Below are positions 6,547 through 8,766 of a stretch of DNA of 8,766 bases, piece by piece. The translations under genes were made by a program, and so were the position numbers. How positions within the stretch are numbered: the stretch's first letter is position 1; each line of letters begins with the position of its first letter. The stretch is from an uncultured Clostridia bacterium. Its GTDB lineage: Bacteria; Bacillota; Clostridia; Christensenellales; CAG-917. The DNA is taken from positions 1 to 8,766 of the forward strand of contig CANREO010000032.1 of assembly GCA_947629635.1 (NCBI GenBank), read 5' to 3'. The notes under the pieces are model-generated. The model saw only the letters and a list, made by a program, of their open reading frames with translations. It ran no database searches and was not told the origin of the DNA.

Positions 6547-6559
6547 AAAGGAGAAAATT

Positions 6560-7585
6560 ATGAAAAAGAAAGGTTTGATTATTTCAACAGTCGTGATGGT
6601 TGTTGTCCTAATCGCATCTCTCACCACCGCTACTTATGCTTGGTTTAATTCTACAGCGGCGGCAAAAGTTGACGGCATTGTGATGAGCACGCAGTCTGCA
6701 ACAAGCTTGCAAATCGGTTTGTTAAAAAATGGTGGTGACGGTAATATGACAGCACCTCAGCAACAAAGTGATTTAATTTATGGTAGCGGCGTCAAATGGG
6801 TTAGTACAGAATGGCAAGGAAGCGCACACGGCGTGGGCTCCAGCATAACATTTGACTCCACAACTACATTGGCAGCACTAAGTAAATCCGTGTCAATTGC
6901 AACAAAGGAAATTTCTGGCGCCGGCACAGAGAAGAAAACAACCATTCATTCCGGCACATTTTTCAAGGCAGAAGGCGAAGGATATACGACCGAAGGATAT
7001 GACTTGGGAACTGTAGAAGAAGCCAAGCAGAATGTCGATTATATTGATGTAACATTTGCGGTTATCGCAGTTAAAGAGGTTAAAGAAGCTGTGCTGAAAG
7101 TTACAGTGACTGCCGATACACCCGATTACATCGGCATGGCGGCAGCAATACGTTTTGCTTTCTATGTAGACGGCAAGCTTATAGATGTTTCAAAAGGCAG
7201 CGCGTTTGCTGATGAACCTTCTGTAAGTCTTGCGTCTGATACAACTACAAACAAGACCAATGTTTCCGCTTTTGACGGTTTAAAACCCGATGACACATGG
7301 GCACTCCCTTCAAAACAAGATGATTTACTTGGCGAAAGTAAAAAAGATGACACCGCTACCTGGACTTATTATTTGCCAATCAAAAAAAATCCCACTTTGA
7401 GTACAACGTATAGTCAAGCTAATGCCTTTACCGTAAGAGTTATTGCTTGGATTGAAGGCACCGATGAAAGTTGCTTGAATGAAACGGCCGGCACAGGCGC
7501 AACAATTGAGCTTGATTTTGAATCAAGGGCGCAAGATGATACTAAAACATGGAAAAATGGTAAATATGTTGAGGCTACTCCGTAA
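6560..7585 (+). CDS. Secreted protein with SipW-type signal segment, function unknown
   Basis: This 341-residue protein starts MKKKG, has a hydrophobic stretch at about 6-22, and reaches TTATYAWFNSTAAA at 22-35. That pattern (Thr/Ala-Tyr-Ala-Trp-Phe just after the membrane segment) is typical of SipW-dependent-type signal peptides in Bacillota, as in TasA/camelysin-like proteins. Cleavage after TYA is likely. The mature part is rich in Thr, Ser, Asp and Lys and looks beta-rich and extracellular. It has no LPxTG motif, no C-terminal membrane helix and a single Cys (305). No SipW peptidase is encoded here. The ATG at 6560 has AAAGGAGA (6547-6554) before it; an in-frame ATG at 6524 overlaps the predicted transcription start and was rejected. 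A related gene begins to appear at the right end. The specific function is not recognised. Confidence 0.75.
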   Translation: MKKKGLIISTVVMVVVLIASLTTATYAWFNSTAAAKVDGIVMSTQSATSLQIGLLKNGGDGNMTAPQQQSDLIYGSGVKWVSTEWQGSAHGVGSSITFDSTTTLAALSKSVSIATKEISGAGTEKKTTIHSGTFFKAEGEGYTTEGYDLGTVEEAKQNVDYIDVTFAVIAVKEVKEAVLKVTVTADTPDYIGMAAAIRFAFYVDGKLIDVSKGSAFADEPSVSLASDTTTNKTNVSAFDGLKPDDTWALPSKQDDLLGESKKDDTATWTYYLPIKKNPTLSTTYSQANAFTVRVIAWIEGTDESCLNETAGTGATIELDFESRAQDDTKTWKNGKYVEATP

Positions 7586-7617
7586 GCTTAATATGTGATT
7601 GGCAATCTAACAACTAC

Positions 7618-7647
7618 AAAAAATCCCACTGAAAAGTGGGATTTTTT
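7618..7647. terminator. Bidirectional terminator between the secreted protein gene and the Fic gene
   Basis: A perfect 13-bp stem, AAAAAATCCCACT with AGTGGGATTTTTT, closes a GAAA tetraloop (7631-7634). The arms give a T-tract on both strands, so it can end both the plus-strand secreted protein gene and the minus-strand Fic gene, which converge here. A near-identical copy lies at 8627-8656. Confidence 0.92.
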
Positions 7648-7672
7648 ATATACTAATTTGTGTAAATTTAAG

Positions 7673-8542
7673 TCACTGCTGCTCGTAGTAATATGAGTAA
7701 TCTACGCCTTTCATAAAAATTTCACGGTCGGCGATCTTATCGGTCAAAGCGCCTCGCAAGAGTTCGGTGATTTGAGAATTGTCCGCAACGCTTGCTTTCA
7801 TTGCCTCCAGGTACTGATATTTGTCTATCAGGCTCCAATCCACGCACAAAGATATATTTTTTTTCAGCATCAGATCCAGCCAAATGCGCATACTTCTGCC
7901 ATTGCCCTCGCGGAATGGATGCGCAATATTCATCTCGACATATTTATTTACGATATCTTCGAATGAATTTTCCGGCATCGCTTCGATTTGTTTCAGAGTA
8001 TCCGGCAGATACATAGCCGCAGCAAAAGTAAAACCGCCTTTTGAAATGTTTACAGTCCTTATTTGACCGGCAAAGTCGTAGAGGCCGCCGAATAAATATG
8101 AATGTATCTGCTGCAAGCCTTTCACTGTGCCGACCTCTATCGCGTTCAACAGCGAACTTTCATACAGCGCATATGCTTTTTGCTTGCTTCTGCCGTCTAT
8201 GGTGTCGTCTGAATGAGTGAACCATTGTATAAATCGCGAACCAATTTTGCTTGGAAATTCGGACGCAAGCAACAAAATTCCGTCTGCGTCCAACGCGTCC
8301 GAATTATATTTTTTCCCATCATTGGCGGTCAACTTCAGTTGGGTAGTGGCGCTAACCACCTGACTGTGTTCTCTTCTCAACTTAGCTTTAAGATACTTCC
8401 AATAATTGCGACATTTTTCATAGGATCGCTCACCGCGTATCGCCGATACAATGTCCAACACACTGAAATACCACTTGCATGCGCTGTCGTCCCACACCGC
8501 TCGTATGGGAGTATCGCCGAAAAATCTTATGGATGTCTTCAT
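7673..8542 (-). CDS. BRO-N-like domain fused to a Fic domain (probable AMP-transferase)
   Basis: This 289-residue cytosolic protein has no signal peptide. Residues about 12-110 resemble the BRO-N / DinD-type N-terminal domain: WYFSVLDIVSAI (24-35), RNYWKYLKAKL (45-55), then LTANDGKKY (71-79) and a helical segment. Residues about 120-289 form a Fic domain with the flap RTVNISKGGF (162-171) and the complete catalytic motif HPFREGNGRSMR (208-219, H208). By family, Fic enzymes usually transfer AMP from ATP to a protein hydroxyl group. The C-terminus SYYYE (283-287) fits the SxxxE part of the class III inhibitory motif, but the following Gly/Asn is Gln. No antitoxin-like gene is adjacent. The ATG at 8542 has a weak GGTGG ribosome site. 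Phage- or defence-related use is possible; the target is unknown. Confidence 0.8.
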   Translation of the reverse strand: MKTSIRFFGDTPIRAVWDDSACKWYFSVLDIVSAIRGERSYEKCRNYWKYLKAKLRREHSQVVSATTQLKLTANDGKKYNSDALDADGILLLASEFPSKIGSRFIQWFTHSDDTIDGRSKQKAYALYESSLLNAIEVGTVKGLQQIHSYLFGGLYDFAGQIRTVNISKGGFTFAAAMYLPDTLKQIEAMPENSFEDIVNKYVEMNIAHPFREGNGRSMRIWLDLMLKKNISLCVDWSLIDKYQYLEAMKASVADNSQITELLRGALTDKIADREIFMKGVDYSYYYEQQ

Positions 8543-8559
8543 ATTGCCACCGCCATTTG

Positions 8560-8570
8560 CAATCTTTTGC
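8560..8570 (-). repeat. Promoter-proximal copy of an 11-bp direct repeat (candidate operator)
   Basis: On the minus strand it reads GCAAAAGATTG and, with the next base, forms GCAA-N4-TTGC, a 4-bp dyad. It sits just downstream of the predicted transcription start of the Fic gene. The identical second copy is 44 bp away. Confidence 0.5.
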
Positions 8571-8577
8571 TTTTCAT

Positions 8578-8606
8578 ATTATATCACACATGGAGCAATA
8601 TTACAA
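8578..8606 (-). promoter_or_regulatory. Promoter of the Fic gene
   Basis: On the minus strand TTGTAA (8606-8601) and a perfect TATAAT (8583-8578) are 17 bp apart. The predicted transcription start near 8571 gives a leader of about 28 nt. Confidence 0.75.
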
Positions 8607-8614
8607 TCTTTTGC
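8604..8614 (-). repeat. Distal copy of the 11-bp direct repeat, overlapping the Fic -35 box
   Basis: On the minus strand it reads GCAAAAGATTG, and its last three bases (TTG) are the first three bases of the -35 box. A protein bound here would cover the -35 element, as expected for a repressor. Confidence 0.5.
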
Positions 8615-8626
8615 CTCTATCACAAT

Positions 8627-8656
8627 AAAAAATCCCACTGCAAAGTGGGATTTTTT
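8627..8656. terminator. Terminator after the right-end paralogue, near-identical to the one at 7618
   Basis: The same 13-bp arms as at 7618-7647 close the loop GCAA; only one loop base differs between the two 30-nt copies. It follows the stop codon of the minus-strand gene at the window end and would insulate the Fic promoter from it. Confidence 0.9.
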
Positions 8657-8685
8657 GAGTGTAGAAACTACTTAATAATAGTTGT

Positions 8686-8766
8686 TTATGCTGTGATACG
8701 ACCATTCGCTATTGTCTTAGCAGTTGCTTCGCCCATAAATTGAATTTCAATCATCGCGCCTGTGCC
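8686..8766 (-). CDS. C-terminal fragment of a second secreted-protein paralogue (runs off the window)
   Basis: Only the last 26 codons and the TAA stop (8688-8686) are visible. They read GTGAMIEIQFMGEATAKTIA and end NGRITA. The start of this fragment aligns with GTGATIELDF near the C-terminus of the protein at 6560-7585 (residues 311-320), and the first 30 nt match at 23 positions. The two genes also share ACAACTA and the same terminator stem after their stops. It is therefore probably the tail of a related SipW-type secreted protein, in inverted orientation. The evidence is short, so paralogy is likely but not certain; the rest of the gene lies outside. Confidence 0.6.
   Translation of the reverse strand, partial: GTGAMIEIQFMGEATAKTIANGRITA

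Noticed and set aside
8541..8563. Small hairpin ATTGC/GCAAT over the Fic ribosome binding site
   Set aside because: Only 5 bp with an 11-nt loop; too weak to claim as a control element.
8213..8743. Plus-strand frame opposite the 5' half of the Fic gene
   Set aside because: It runs across the Fic promoter, a terminator hairpin and the paralogue stop codon, with no ribosome binding site or family motif.

Overview
This window looks like a chromosomal segment of a strictly anaerobic, fermentative member of the Bacillota, probably class Clostridia. The support is an [FeFe]-hydrogenase operon in the clostridial order, strong AAGGAG-type ribosome binding sites, AT-rich spacers with sigma-A-like promoters, and a secreted protein with a SipW-type signal segment. 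I cannot place it to genus. No RNA genes, CRISPR arrays, insertion sequences or phage structural genes were seen.

Layout. Positions 1-331 (minus) hold the N-terminal part of an NAD-linked glycerol dehydrogenase. It is divergent from a complete ammonia-dependent NAD synthase (574-1335, plus), and the shared 242-bp spacer holds a promoter for each gene and a perfect palindrome next to the nadE promoter. After a 228-bp spacer come five tightly packed plus-strand genes (1564-6334). They are hydC (NuoE-like), a GHKL ATPase, hydD (thioredoxin-like), hydB (NuoF-like) and hydA ([FeFe]-hydrogenase), closed by two tandem intrinsic terminators. The order matches, from memory, the Acetobacterium woodii hydCEDBA cluster. 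Next is a SipW-type secreted protein (6560-7585, plus) with a near-consensus promoter. A minus-strand gene fusing a BRO-N-like domain to a Fic domain follows (7673-8542). The window ends in the last 26 codons of a minus-strand gene resembling the C-terminus of the secreted protein.

How the genes work together. HydABC-type complexes use NADH, usually together with reduced ferredoxin, to make H2. Glycerol dehydrogenase makes NADH and NadE makes NAD+, so the left two thirds of the window centre on NAD(H) supply and reoxidation. Two features set this hydrogenase apart. HydB stops just before the C-terminal 2[4Fe-4S] ferredoxin-like domain, and its tail is read from the hydA initiation region. HydD contains no cysteine at all. 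The missing HydB domain is considered important for flavin-based electron bifurcation, so this complex may be non-bifurcating or work differently.

The right third is an accessory region. The Fic gene sits between two convergent paralogous secreted-protein genes and is flanked by two nearly identical terminator hairpins. Its promoter carries two identical 11-bp repeats 44 bp apart, which suggests autoregulation by the protein's own N-terminal domain.
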